This document shows positions 24,261 through 37,220 of a DNA stretch of 64,000 nucleotides, in pieces. Position numbers and translations under genes: made by a program. Origin of the DNA: Parasponia andersonii. Taxonomy: Eukaryota > Streptophyta > Magnoliopsida > Rosales > Cannabaceae. Every line of letters begins with the position of its first letter. Position 1 is the stretch's first letter. The DNA lies in NCBI GenBank assembly GCA_002914805.1, contig JXTB01000084.1, positions 954,857 through 1,018,856 of the forward strand. Direction: 5' to 3'. Below the pieces are notes generated by a model. That model was not told where the DNA came from, did no database searches, and saw nothing but the letters and a program-made list of their open reading frames with translations.

Positions 24261-26386
24261 GGGTCAATCAAGTGCAGGCCATCTCTAATTTAGCAAGTTG
24301 ACTTAGGCCGATCACTGCCGCTAATCTAAAATCTCACGGCTCCGATTTCGTGGCCTTACTTAGGGTCATTTAATGGGAGGCCTACATTAGACGCGCCCTA
24401 TCTATATAAATGATAAGAAAGTTTATCTATACGTGAAAAAGAAAAATCCTAAACAATACTAAAACGATTAAAATATCAGAAGTACTAAATTAAAAAACAA
24501 AACAAAATACATGCCAAGTGTTTTACCTCATCTCATATCAACCATCTTGAAATTGTTTTTAACAGTCGCATCATTTTTTTCTGGGCCTCAAAAAGATAGC
24601 CTTTTTCTAGAATTAGATTATTTCAAAATGGATTCCCGCCCAGCAATACATCCCCAACAGTAGTCTAAGCTAGATTTATCATTTCTTGCCTCCCGACATC
24701 TGGAGAGTCCATGAGATTAAGGGCAAATTCTGGATTCATAAAAGCATTTGAACAGAATGGTATAAAGGGGCGCCATCTGTCTCTTTCATTTACTTCTAGT
24801 GACATTCACAAGAGCCTAATCCGTCTCTTCAAATCTCTAGTAACACTTTCCCACTCAAACTACTTAGCAGTCAGCTTCTTGACAAACACTAGATATTCCG
24901 AGGTTCTTAATACTGCCTATTGGCGTACTTAGAATTGTTCACAAAGAAGCAGAATGCAATTTCCAATTTTCGATTAGAATCACAGACAACAAATACAACT
25001 CGAGAAAAAGCGCCACCTAACTCGAACCAAATTACAACTTAGAACTTTCTTGATCTTCCTTGCTTTTCGCAAGGTCTCTTTTCACTCCATTTACTCACCT
25101 TTGCATACAATTTAGATTACAGTACATAGTTCACGCTACTGAAAGGATCAAATTCAACTAGTTGCCTAGCAAAAGGCCGAAATCTCACATTTTCCTATAT
25201 CCCCATGAGTCCAAGATCGTTACATGAGAGACCCTCATTCACCTTCCTTGGATAATCATTTTCTTCATTAATCAAACCTCCATGGACACAAGCACACGAC
25301 GTGCGCAAAAAATGTTATAGCATTATGTAGCAGTAGTTCTCGCCCATTGCTTTTATATTTCAGCAAGCCAGTCAAGACGTTCCCTGGCATAGTGGCATGT
25401 CAATGCACGCGAAGTCCAGAGATGATTGCCATCCAGGCCATCGCATCCCTATTATTGAATACCCATTTCTCTTATTGAATGCTCCCAAGATTTTGCAAAC
25501 ATGTCTACAAACGCAGTTACGATCGCAATTCCCATACGACATTTATCACAGTAAGCATCTATCGATTTTCCATGCACAAATGCACTTAATTCTCCACAAG
25601 AGGCAAACCGAAAGCACACTCGGCATGGTGCAACTGGTGCGCACGGGACTTTCCGCTTTCGAAATTTGCACAACCCGAAGCAAAGCCAGTGCTTATCAGG
25701 CAATGCCACGATATCGCATTGCTACAAGGCATTTTGTCGAACAGGATCCTGTGAAACATCCACACAATGTTATTGCATCAGCGTGTTACCATAAAATTCC
25801 AGAATGCCTAATCAGTTTCGGAAATTTCATCTAACACCTGGCAGGCAAGCATCAAAAGCCGGGACGAGTCAAAATGCGGGAGTCCAAACAAACGTGTCCT
25901 CGCCAACTTGATGTAGATATTTCCAGGTAGCATTTTGAATCACCCTTAACAAATCTAAGCAAAAACAAAAGCCACCCTTACCAAAATTTTCAAATCGCTC
26001 ACTGATAACTAATACTGATGCACTTCACGAAAATCTACAACAGCCAATAAGTACCTAATTATTATCACTTACTTAGGCCGTGGGGAATGAAATAAAACAT
26101 AATTTTCTAAGAAACTAAAGTATTTAAGAATCATTAAAAAAAGCAACTACCAACTAGCATGAATATCGGCAAAACCCCGGAATTAAGCATACATTGCATT
26201 ACCCACCTGAGTACTTAGACAGCGAAATTTTAATTATAAGTGCAAAAACTTGAATTTCTCTTCGAGTAAACAATCACAAAACAGCCCCAACAAAGGTTAA
26301 AGTGCTGAAAAAGGAAAAGAATAATATAAAGAAACTCTTTCAAGCAACTAAGAGCCTAAGGGATAATGCCTCCACAACTAAAATCC
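24261..26386. other. Intergenic, 3' side of RPL22; nothing recognised
   Basis: Less AT-rich than most of the window between 24650 and 25850, with one 145-codon plus-strand ORF (25397-25834) lacking any recognisable domain. It could contain transcribed non-coding sequence. Confidence 0.4.
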
Positions 26387-27632
<1,246 letters not shown>

Positions 27633-28214
27633 TTTCACTCCCTCTTCTGCCATTTTCAACCAAATCATAAACAAATACTCCATACCCATATACATATACA
27701 TATATATATATATACATATAGACAGAAACAGAGTTACAGAGATAAGGGGGGTACGTACCGAAGCTCCGAAAGGTGCAAGAGAAGGTTTTGGACTAGGGTA
27801 TGAGCGAGCTGCAACTTTAGGGTTAGCCAAATGCAGTCGACACTGGCATAAAAAGGGCCTAGGGTTTTTCTGGCCTTTTTTGTTTAATTTTAATTATTAA
27901 ATTATTTTTAGAATTGGCCTAAAAAAAAAACATTACCGTCGTCGTTTCGAATGTTCACACTAGCGTAGCGTCTCTTTCCCAAGATAAACCTTTTCCTGGC
28001 CCAATACGTTGTGGGCCTAGTGTGGTGAAGCCCATTAAGTGTCAACTTCTGAACATTCTGCTATTGCTGGCCCAAATACGCTCCTCCTCCTCTTTAGAAT
28101 CTCCAGCTCCCAAAAGCTTCTAGCCAGTGCGCTTTCGAAACAGAACACTAATTGTGTTTAGTTTGCCACAATGAACCGTGAAGGTAGATAAAGATAGAAG
28201 AAGAAAAGTCGTCA
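27633..28214. promoter_or_regulatory. Shared promoter and leaders of RPL22 (minus) and OEP16-4 (plus)
   Basis: The two start codons are 582 bp apart and diverge. Telo-box motifs (AAACCCTA type, minus strand) lie at 27860-27867 and 27817-27825. Site II motifs (TGGGCC/T either way) lie at 27998-28003, 28012-28017, 28029-28034 and 28069-28074. Telo-box plus site II is the known promoter signature of plant ribosomal protein genes. Their position between the genes suggests co-expression of OEP16-4 with RPL22 (inference). Confidence 0.7.
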
Positions 28215-30051
28215 ATGGAAGAAGAGCTGGACCGGGTCGCTCCTTGCTCTTCTCTAGCTGTTGACTCTGTTATCCGGGTCGGAGCGGTAATAAATTCTGC
28301 CTTATAATATATATATATATATATATAATATATATATATATATGTATATCTTTTTCTGGATTTCGAAGTCGCAATCTATGATTTTCTGTATCTATCTGTA
28401 AAAATTCTTTGTTAACCCCAAAATTAAACGAACCCATTTCAGGCAGGTGCAATCTGGGGTTTCTGTGCTGCTCCTTACGACGCTCGTAAACAAGGTATAT
28501 AAGATGAATTGCATTGTTTTTTAGTTTTTATTTTTAAGTTTGGGAAACGAACGCACAAATTAGAAGTTAAATCTAAGTTTGAGTGACTGATGGTTTTTTT
28601 TTCCCCTTGTAATGCAGGCGTGACTGGGTTTTCTCGTGCTGCATTTGTGGTACTAAATTTTCCTACTATAATTTGAGATTATTTATTTATTAAATCATTT
28701 TATGGGATTCATGCATTGAAATTAATTTTTGCTGCGTTGTGTTTGTAATGATGGACAGGCAAGGTCGATTGGCGGGTTTGGCTTTCAATGTGGTAATTTG
28801 CCCTTTGTAATTTTAATGTGATTTTTGCTAAATGGCTTGCTTGACAACGTTTTATTTTTCCCTTTTTTTTGGAAGTTAAAAATGAAGAAGAAAATTAAAA
28901 ATAAAATTGTTACCAAGCTAAGCCTAAGTTGTCAGTGCTTTGTTTGTTGACTTGATTGTCAAAGTTGGGGTTTAGGACTTGTTGCTGGCATTTTTACTTC
29001 CACTCGTTGCGGGCTTCAAAGATACAGAAGAAAGGATGATTTGGTTAGTTTTATATAATACATTTGGTTAGTTTTCTATAATACCTCTTTTGCTACTATC
29101 AGTTTTTCTTTAAATGTTTTGGTTCGTTAAGCTTGCTCGAATAGTACTTTCTTGAAAAATTCCTTTGCTGATTCCCATTTGTTGTAAGACTGTTATTTCT
29201 TTCAATCTTCATCATTCTTGTACACTCAGACACAGTGATGATATTTCTCCGAATGTAGTATTATTGAGTTGAGTTCTGTAAAGTTGCATAGACACATAAA
29301 TTGTTAGGCAGAGCCACACGTTTAATGAGGTAGGGAAGTGAGTGATGCTAGTCCAGTGACATTATCTGGATGTTTTCTGTATATCTTCCTACACCATGAA
29401 ATAGCGGCTTTATCCGCAGTGTTGTTCATGATGTGCTGCTAACTGCTCACACTCTAGCACTTAGGAGCTCAAACATACGCAAGTTGATTATTGCAATGGC
29501 ACTATTGAAGCAAGAAGGCCAGACCTGCTTCAAAAGAACATTAGGATGTTTTGACGATGTTCCATGTAGAAAGGGATAGGCTAAAATTTGCAATATGTTT
29601 GTTATCTCTTCGCTGTTTCTGATTGGCCTGGCCAATGCTGGGTAAAACCTGTGATAAAGTAAGTTCATGGGCCTAAGATCTCCATGTAAAAAATAAGGGC
29701 TAATAGAGTTTTGATGTTCTTCGAGTTTGCTTTTAGTGCAACTCACGATTCATGAGGTGGTGTATATATAAATATATGAATAGCTTTGTTTGTTTGTGTC
29801 TCAATACTTGCAATCCTAAGAATTGGGATTGCATTATATTGTACAAAAATTTATGTGTTGTACTCACAGTACGAGGGCCTGCTGACTGGTTATGTTTAAT
29901 TTTCTTCTTCTGAAAGGTGAATGCTCTCATTGCGGGTGCTGTAGCAGGGGCCACTGTTGCTGCTGGGACACGAAGCTGGAAGCAAGTAGTGGGAACAACT
30001 TGTCTAGTATCTGCCTTTAGTACTGCTGCTGACTACTTCAGAACAAGTTGA
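28215..30051 (+). CDS. OEP164: Outer envelope pore protein 16-4 (Tim17/Tim22/Tim23 family)
   Basis: Small plastid outer-envelope channel protein of the PRAT/OEP16 group. Six exons with GT-AG introns: 28215-28286, 28443-28494, 28618-28649, 28759-28792, 28976-29043 and 29917-30051. All phases agree and give about 130 residues. The start MEEELDRVAPCSSLAVDS is the usual beginning of OEP16-4. Following segments are AGAIWGFCAAPYDARKQ, GVTGFSRAAFVARSIGGFGF, GLVAGIFTSTRCGLQRYRRK and VNALIAGAVAGATVAAGTRS. The glycine-rich hydrophobic stretches are the four predicted membrane helices of the family. Intron 5 is long (873 bp). No cleavable transit peptide is visible, as expected for this group. The substrate in the plant is not established; amino-acid transport is known only for other OEP16 forms. 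Confidence 0.93.
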
Positions 30052-32384
30052 AAATACCTCTCTAGGCGGAAGCCGAAAGGTACCAAAAGGTTCCTCCTTT
30101 CTGTTTGTTATGCATCAAACACCAGTCTAGATTTCTTTCATTACTCGTTTCATTCATCTTATGACTAAGATGAATATCATTACGATGAAAATGTCTATTG
30201 GAATGCAGACATTATTATTGTTGTCTTTTTTTTTTTTGCAGTCAATTAAATGGTCAATCTCAGACCCAATAATGAAAGTTAGATGACCCGTAGGATCATT
30301 ATAAACCGACGAGTATAACCAACAACATAGTTAATGACTTCAATTTGTTATCGTCTCTTTGCAAGCAGACCATCTTTGACAGAGACTTCCTTTTTTCTAA
30401 TTTGTATCACATTCTTCTTAACAAAGTTTTTCTTGATTGACCAGCATTTAGATCATTGCCAGCTTGGAATATTCGTTAACATGTGGTTTTGCTAAGAAAG
30501 CTTTTCTTCTGAAGAGATATTTGAATTCCGTAAGCATTACCGATTTGATAACCAGCGGTGGGGCCATAAACGACATTATGGTAATGAATTTTGAAAGATC
30601 ATAATATTACAGGATTGATGATTGTTTCAGCTGATATGTTCTGTTCATTTTTCTCTTCACTGTGGGAAAAAAAAAATACAATACACTCTACCTCTTAAGA
30701 GTCGAAGTTGGGTGCTCATGGAATTAATTACAAGAAGACAATTATGATTGTCATGATTGGTGGTTAGGAACTAGTTACTTATATTAAATTGCATACATGA
30801 CATGAATAAATAAATAAATAAACGAATAATGATGATGAAAATGAAATCAATGTGAGATGCGTCCCAGTCCTTTCTTGCCAACTAACAAAGTAGTATTGTT
30901 GAAAATTCTCACTTGTGTACGAATGGTTTTTTTTTTTTTTTCTTGTTCTTTTCCTTTTTAAAGAAAAGTTGGGAAACTGATTACTAATGACTAATGAAGA
31001 AGTCAATGATTTAGGTTTGAAGTTATCATAATTATCAGTCTATTATTGGTATGTCTGTAGAATTGGTTAATCGGAAAACGATGGCTTGTAACTTGTAACT
31101 GTAATTGGCCTCCTTCGAGAATACAAAACATTGTTCGTTTCACTCCTTATGATAGTGTAATTTGCAGAAAATTACGTACTGAAAGTGCATTTCTTTTTTT
31201 TCTTTTTTTTTTAGGACGTCATGATCTAAAACGTTGTTCACTGTAAAACCAACGAAGGTGGGATACTTTTTCTTTCTTCTTTTTTTTTTTTTAATTTTTC
31301 TTTTTTGGCTCCCGCAACGAAAGTGGGATTTGATTTTGTTTTTTTTTTTCTTTTGTCAAAAATATACCACCATAAAAATACTTAAAAAATAAACGAATCA
31401 AAAGAGTGCAGGAACGTATTTCATTTTATGAGTGCCACTTTCAGAAACGTATTATTCGGTTTAAAAGCGTAATACATAAGTAATTGTTTAATTTCGTAAC
31501 GAAAAATTGGAACAATCTCTGTCAGAGTGCCACATTTATCATCTACACCATTAAAGTGGAGTACACCGTATATGTCTACACGTGTTCCATCAATCAGTCT
31601 ACAGAGAATTTGACGCGTGTTATTATAGTTTAGACTCTCTGTGGTTCTAAAACATCGGGTACTGGCCCCCACCGCAACTACCAGTGTGGTATCCTTTATT
31701 AATCTTTCCAGAAGATTGTGTAATGTAGCAAAAGTATACAGGAGAACGACACACGAAGAAAGTCACACCATTGGTTCGCTCAAAAATACTGGAATGATAG
31801 GTATAAAGAATTCTCTGATGCTAAAAAACAAAAAAATAATAATAATTAAAAAAAAAAATGAAAGCTCCGAAGTTTCATTGATAAGCTAATCTAAATAGCC
31901 ACTAGAGCTTTACATGAATCTTAAATACGCAAAACCTTGAAGAAAATAACAGAATACAATGGAACTAATAAAATAGTTTCAAAAATGCGGGAAAAAAATT
32001 GAGACAATGGCTTCCGGAATCAACCCGCAAGAAAAAGCGCTTATTTTTAGATTTTCTATGCAAAGCAATAAATAAACAAAATAAGGATAGTATCAAATCT
32101 CTCCTGGTTTATCATTTTTTAATACTATTTGATGTGTTGTCATACCGATGAAGTGAAATTTTTCACAGATAAGTTGAATTCTATTCATTACTTGTTTGGC
32201 GAAAAATTATTTGTCACACAGATAGTATAAAAAAAATGGAATATAAGATAAGATGTTTAACATTAGTCAACAAAATAATTGTTTCAAATATTAATAAAAA
32301 TTTTAACTGAAGTAAGAGTGATTATCCTTTTTTTATATTTCGTTTTGGCGAAATATACAACTTGGTATATCAGATATATATATA
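30052..32384. other. Intergenic after OEP16-4; nothing recognised
   Basis: The first few hundred bases are probably 3' UTR of OEP16-4. The remainder has long T-runs (30930, 31195, 31270) and no coding resemblance. Confidence 0.5.
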
Positions 32385-32565
32385 GGTTGCCAATCCAATA
32401 CGTATTTCTTTTCTTTACTTATATAGGTACATGAAAAGACGTGCACTATTAATGCTCTTTTTCTCTCTTATTTTTTACAATAAAAAATGTGCATGCTAAA
32501 TTTTCATTGGTCAAATTGATACCTATTCTTATATAAAAAAAAAAAAAAAACATACTGAAATTGTG

Positions 32566-32568
<3 letters not shown>
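32385..32568. mobile_element. MITE copy 2, in a TA microsatellite
   Basis: Starts GGTTGCCAATCCAATACGTA, has the same core GTGCATGCTAAATTTTCATT as the copy at 10885, and ends in a more decayed inverted repeat (CATACTGAAATTGTGTTC). It is shorter by about 30 bp. TA repeats border it on both sides. Confidence 0.85.

Positions 32569-32642
<74 letters not shown>
32569..32642. repeat. Long (AT)n microsatellite
   Basis: About 37 uninterrupted AT units directly abut MITE copy 2. It is the longest perfect simple repeat in the window. Confidence 0.95.
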
Positions 32643-33244
32643 CCTTTAAATTTATATATTGAATATATTAGTTTTTATACTGAGTACATCATATTTGATC
32701 CTTGATACTAGAGAAATTAATGTGGGTAAAATTTTTTTGTAGGTAGACATAGACACGACCCACTTAAGCTCACTTAAAATATAGGTTGATCATGTGAACC
32801 GTGCTGAACCCCTTAATAAGAATATGATTTGGGTTAGATCAATTCATAGTTTAAGTGGGTCGGCCTATATCCTGTACAAAGTCCTTGTGAGTTTATCAAA
32901 TATGGTCCGATCCGACTTACTTTACATCTTTACACATTTAGTATACCAACTATTTTGCTATATACTTGAAAAATAGACATTTAATCCAAATTCGATCATT
33001 TTGTTATAAAACCCAAATATTAATTATTATGAAAAGCTAAAATAGAAGGAATTTGACCAAAAAATTGACGTACGTCACGAGTAAAGTTAATGAGCATTGA
33101 TTGTTGGGCTGTATCCGTATAAACATGACTAAAATCTGACAACAAACATTCTTCTAAAAATTTTAAAATCCTGGAAAGAGTACATTAGAATCCCTTAGGT
33201 TGGTCTCATTGTTTCATGAATACCCATAGTTTGTGGTATCCTTC

Positions 33245-33343
33245 ACAATCGTGATTAAATAAACATGTTTGTCAATTATCCTTAGTGTTATACATTACAA
33301 TCGTGCTTAAATAAACATGTTTGTCAATTATCCTTAGTGTTAT
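33245..33343. repeat. 52-bp tandem duplication
   Basis: ACAATCGTGATTAAATAAAC at 33245 recurs at 33297 with one A/C change. Copies are 47 bp separated by 5 bp. Confidence 0.9.
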
Positions 33344-34193
33344 CGCACGAAAGGGTAAATCGGGTTTAAAATCTTTTTGCAACCTGTTTGTACTTATCAA
33401 CCAAGAAACCGCAATTTTCAATTATATTGGAGGATATTAGTAAATCAACCAAACAATCAATCACAGCCACAACATTATTATAAGTAAATAAAAAATAAAT
33501 GATTAGAGAGATTATAAATATAATTTTTATGAGATTTGACAAATTTGATGATTTACTTATATTCCTCACTTTAGGTAATTTATTTCGAAATTTCCATTAA
33601 TGGATTAAATTTATGGGTTTAATCATTTTTTTTACAATCGGAGTAAATTCTTTTTATGACTCACCAAAACCTTTTTAGATAGAATTGACTCCAACTCTAT
33701 CAAACCTAATTCGAATTATTGCGAATTTAATAACAATCACTCCAAAATCAGATTTTTTGACACTAGTATCTCACTGCAACTCAAATAATTTTCGTATAGA
33801 GAGTGAATAATCAGTTAGGAATTCTCTTTATAATGGTCATAGATAAAATTTTAGGTTAAAAGATTTGAGAATAATATACTATAAATGCTTTGAGATTGGC
33901 TCAATGTATTTTGATAGGAAATTGAATGTACAAGAAAATTCTTGACACTTTGAAAGTAGTCAGATATCAATGTAAGTTTATGTATGAGTGTTAAATTGTA
34001 TCATTAGATAGTATTCTATTTATAGATTTCTTGAAAAACTAGTTGTTTTGAACCGTTATTAGCTTTCTACTAAAAATTTGGTCAACCAAAAATAAATGTG
34101 TCGAGAAATGATACTTTCTGTAAGAAATTGCAAAAAGCTAAAATTTGGCTAATCTTTAATCTTGTTCGACTGCTCGTCAAATTTTGGCCAATC

Positions 34194-34273
34194 ATTAATC
34201 TTGTTCAACCAAGAGTGGTCAACCAAAAATTCTATTAATCTTGTTCAACCAAGAGTGGTCAACCAAAAATTCT
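34194..34273. repeat. 40-bp tandem duplication
   Basis: Two adjacent identical units, 34194-34233 and 34234-34273, each containing CAACCAAGAGTGGTCAACC. A diverged third partial unit lies just upstream. Confidence 0.9.
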
Positions 34274-34870
34274 AATTATCTAAGATTGGTAGACCAAAAT
34301 ATTGTTAAAAGCAGAACTTTGTTTTAGACCTCGTCTTTTAATCCAATTTAAACATAAGACCTTTATAAACATTGATAAATATAATTTTGAGATTTTGAAA
34401 AAGGTCTTTTGGCTATTTTAAAAATATGATATTGATTAATTTTCAAACTTCTAAAATAAAATTATCTGTATAAAGAAAACACAAGTTAACATGAAGATAA
34501 AATGTGTGTAATATAATAAATCAAAATACAAAACTAAAAATAAGGATATATATTATCTAGACATGGTCTTATGTTTTAATTGTTCATCTTCGAATTTAAT
34601 TTTTTATTTAGTACATATGCAACATCTTGATAGACTTGAGTTAGATCAATTTAAAAACTGATTTGCTACACACTTAATAAATGAGATTAAAGCCTTGATA
34701 GGTCACAATTATTAATTAGATAGTATACTTATTCATGTCTTTACCTCTTAGTACGCTAAAACATATATGTCCCCCTTAAAACTCACATTTTGTTTATTTA
34801 TATGGAGTGCTTTCACCAATAGTAATTGATATAAATTTTTTTACATTTGTTTAAGAAAAAATCATTTTCG

Positions 34871-35012
34871 CGTTTTTTAATCTTCTTTACATGTATACTG
34901 AAATATGATAGATGTTAAAAAAAAATGATGTTTAGATTATGCATGTGAAAAACAAAACTCACGTTTTTTAATCTTCTTTACATGTATACTGAAATACGAT
35001 AGACGTTAAAAA
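34871..35012. repeat. Direct duplication, period 91 bp
   Basis: CGTTTTTTAATCTTCTTTAC at 34871 recurs at 34962. About 50 bp are conserved, followed by A-runs. Confidence 0.8.
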
Positions 35013-35081
35013 AAAAAAAAAGAAAAAAAAAACAAGAAGAGAAAAACAAAACCAAAATGTTTAGTCTCTTCCAGGGAAAAA

Positions 35082-35663
35082 CAAAACTCACACATTTTTT
35101 TTAAGGATAATATTACTTTTATATTTTATATTTTAATACTTTGTTCAATTTGTATTTTGTGTTTTAGTTATTATCAATATTGACTTTTAAATTTAAAATT
35201 TGCTACAAATTTATACCATAACACTAATTTAGAATAGTTAATTTTCCAAAATAATTTAATAAACTTATTATAGGATTAGTTTTTATATAGTTTATTTTTA
35301 GTTTTTTAAACGACATATTGGTAAATTAACTGCTCTAAATTAGTATCAGTGTAAAAATTTGTAACAGATTTCAAAACTCACACATTTTTTAAGGATAATA
35401 TTACTTTTATATTTTATATTTTAACACTTTGTTTAATTTGTATTTTGTGCTTTGGTTATTAATAATATTGATCTTTTAATTTAAAATCTGCTATAAATTT
35501 ATACCTTAACACTAATTAAGAATAGTTAATTTTCTAAAATAATTTAATAAACTTATTATAGGATCAGTTTTTATATAGTTTATTTTCAATTTTTTAAACA
35601 GCATATTGGTAAATTAACTGCTCTAAATTAGTATCAGTGTAAAAATTTGTAACGGATTTCAAA
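35082..35663. repeat. 290-bp tandem duplication
   Basis: Copy A 35082-35371 and copy B 35372-35663 both start CAAAACTCACACATTTTTT and both include CTGCTCTAAATTAGTATCAG. They differ by scattered substitutions and one T-run length. No coding sense. The length and tandem arrangement suggest unequal crossing-over or an amplified fragment of an unidentified repeat. Confidence 0.9.
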
Positions 35664-36608
35664 TTTAAAGATCAGTATTGGTAATAACCAAAGCATAAAG
35701 TATAATTTGAAGAAACATCTTTACTCTTTAAAGTTGTCCATTGATATCTAAATAAATAGCCCAAAAGATAACCTTTAAACTAATGATTGACATGTAACCT
35801 TTAAAATTCTAACGGTAACAGTCTTCAAATACTTGAAACTTTTTTTTATGAATTCTGCTCTCTAATTTTAAAAATTAAAAACATTCGTCTTCGACAGTTT
35901 TTACTCCAATTTTGACTATATATATAGATCATGCGAAGTTTGATAAAAAAACACAAAAGGAAAGTTTTATTCAATATTAGTAAAAAAAAATCTGTATTTC
36001 TTTTTTTTTTTTAACAAAAAAGTATAAACATTTCTTTTACCCCTATCAGGTAATTCTTGCCGGATTATCATGAAAGATTAAAATCCCATGTCCAAACATT
36101 CCCGGAAGCCAAATATTTCTTGATAACGAAGATGTGATAGGTATGCATATGAATTCTGATCTTGCTAGCTCTATTTAATTTCAGGGAAAAATATGCCAAC
36201 GATTAATGTCCTTTGTTTTTAACTGAAGGAGGATAATGTATTATGTCATGTTAAACCAGTGCTAAAAATACTCCCCTGCCCATTCGTTTTCTCAAAACCA
36301 GAATCACTCTAAGCCAAAAACGTGCAGGTAAAATGATAAGTACGTCTTTCAAAAAAAAAATTGATTAATACAAAATATCCCTCTTTCTTGCTTTAACATT
36401 TTAATTATGACCCTTCCATGCATCGAATAGTCATTACATGCCATGCATTAAATTTATTTACCTTGGACCAATTATGGACCTAAAGAAGTTACGAACTACC
36501 GACTAGTCGACCACACACATAGCAAACTTCTGTTTTTTTTTTTAAAAAAAAAAGAAAGATACGTAACTAATCTCCAAAAAAAAAAAAGTCTATCGCTAAA
36601 ATGTTGGA

Positions 36609-36915
36609 TGTATTATAAACTATGGGCAAATTATAGAATAGAAAATATATAAAATTAAAATAAGAAGATACAAGAGTAATATAAAGAGAATTTTTTTTAT
36701 TATTTTATTCTTCTTCATGTAGATAATATATACTCGTCTACATGCTCAATGGCATATTTATAGGTTTACATCCATAAATGCTACAATACTAAAAGATTAT
36801 ATATAAGTTAAAATATAAAATACTACTAAATAGAATTTAAATAGGGGTTGGAAAAACTAAAAGTTAGGGATTATAGTATATGAACATCCACATATAAATT
36901 AATATATTCATAACA
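36609..36915 (-). repeat. 3' LTR of the copia-type element
   Basis: Starts TGTATTATAAACTATGGGC and ends ATTCATAACA on the plus strand, 307 bp, flanked outside by TTGGA. Confidence 0.85.
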
Positions 36916-36944
36916 CTCCCCTTTAGATGTTTATTAGAATATGC

Positions 36945-37220
36945 CTCATTAAAACCTTACTAGGTAAAATCTATTGGGACAAAATCCTAGTAGAGGAAAA
37001 AGAGTGCAATATTTTTATTATTTGCTAAATTTATCTCATTAAAAACTTTGCTAGGAAAACTCAGTGGGACAAAACCTCAACTAAGGGAAAAAGAGTACAA
37101 CATACATCCTTCAGCTATTGCATACGATACCTCATTAAAACCTTTAGTTAATAAAAATCCTATGAGATAAAAATTTAACTAAGGAAAAAAAGTACAGCTA
37201 TATATTGATTTGCTCCCCCT
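36945..37220. repeat. Three degenerate repeats of 90-96 bp inside the copia-type element
   Basis: CTCATTAAAA starts units at 36945, 37035 and 37131. Each contains a GGGACAAAA-like (third unit GAGATAAAA) segment and a GGAAAAAGAGTGCAA-like segment in the same order. The block ends next to TTGCTCCCCCTGATAAA (37209). It lies just inside the 3' LTR. Confidence 0.85.

Larger units (their letters stand above)
32643..36603. other. AT-rich intergenic block with several local duplications
   Basis: No genes recognised. It holds duplicated segments at 33245-33343, 34194-34273, 34871-35012 and 35082-35663 (separate entries where clear). Around 32750-32880 short GACCCACTTAAG and AAGTGGGTCGG arms oppose each other, suggesting an old foldback element. 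Confidence 0.5.

Noticed and set aside
25397..25834. 145-codon plus-strand ORF
   Set aside because: No recognisable motif, no plausible promoter or splice context, composition like surrounding non-coding DNA; left unannotated as a gene.
36945..37220. CRISPR-like spacing of repeats
   Set aside because: Units are degenerate 90-96-bp repeats inside an LTR element of a plant genome, without uniform short repeats and unique spacers.
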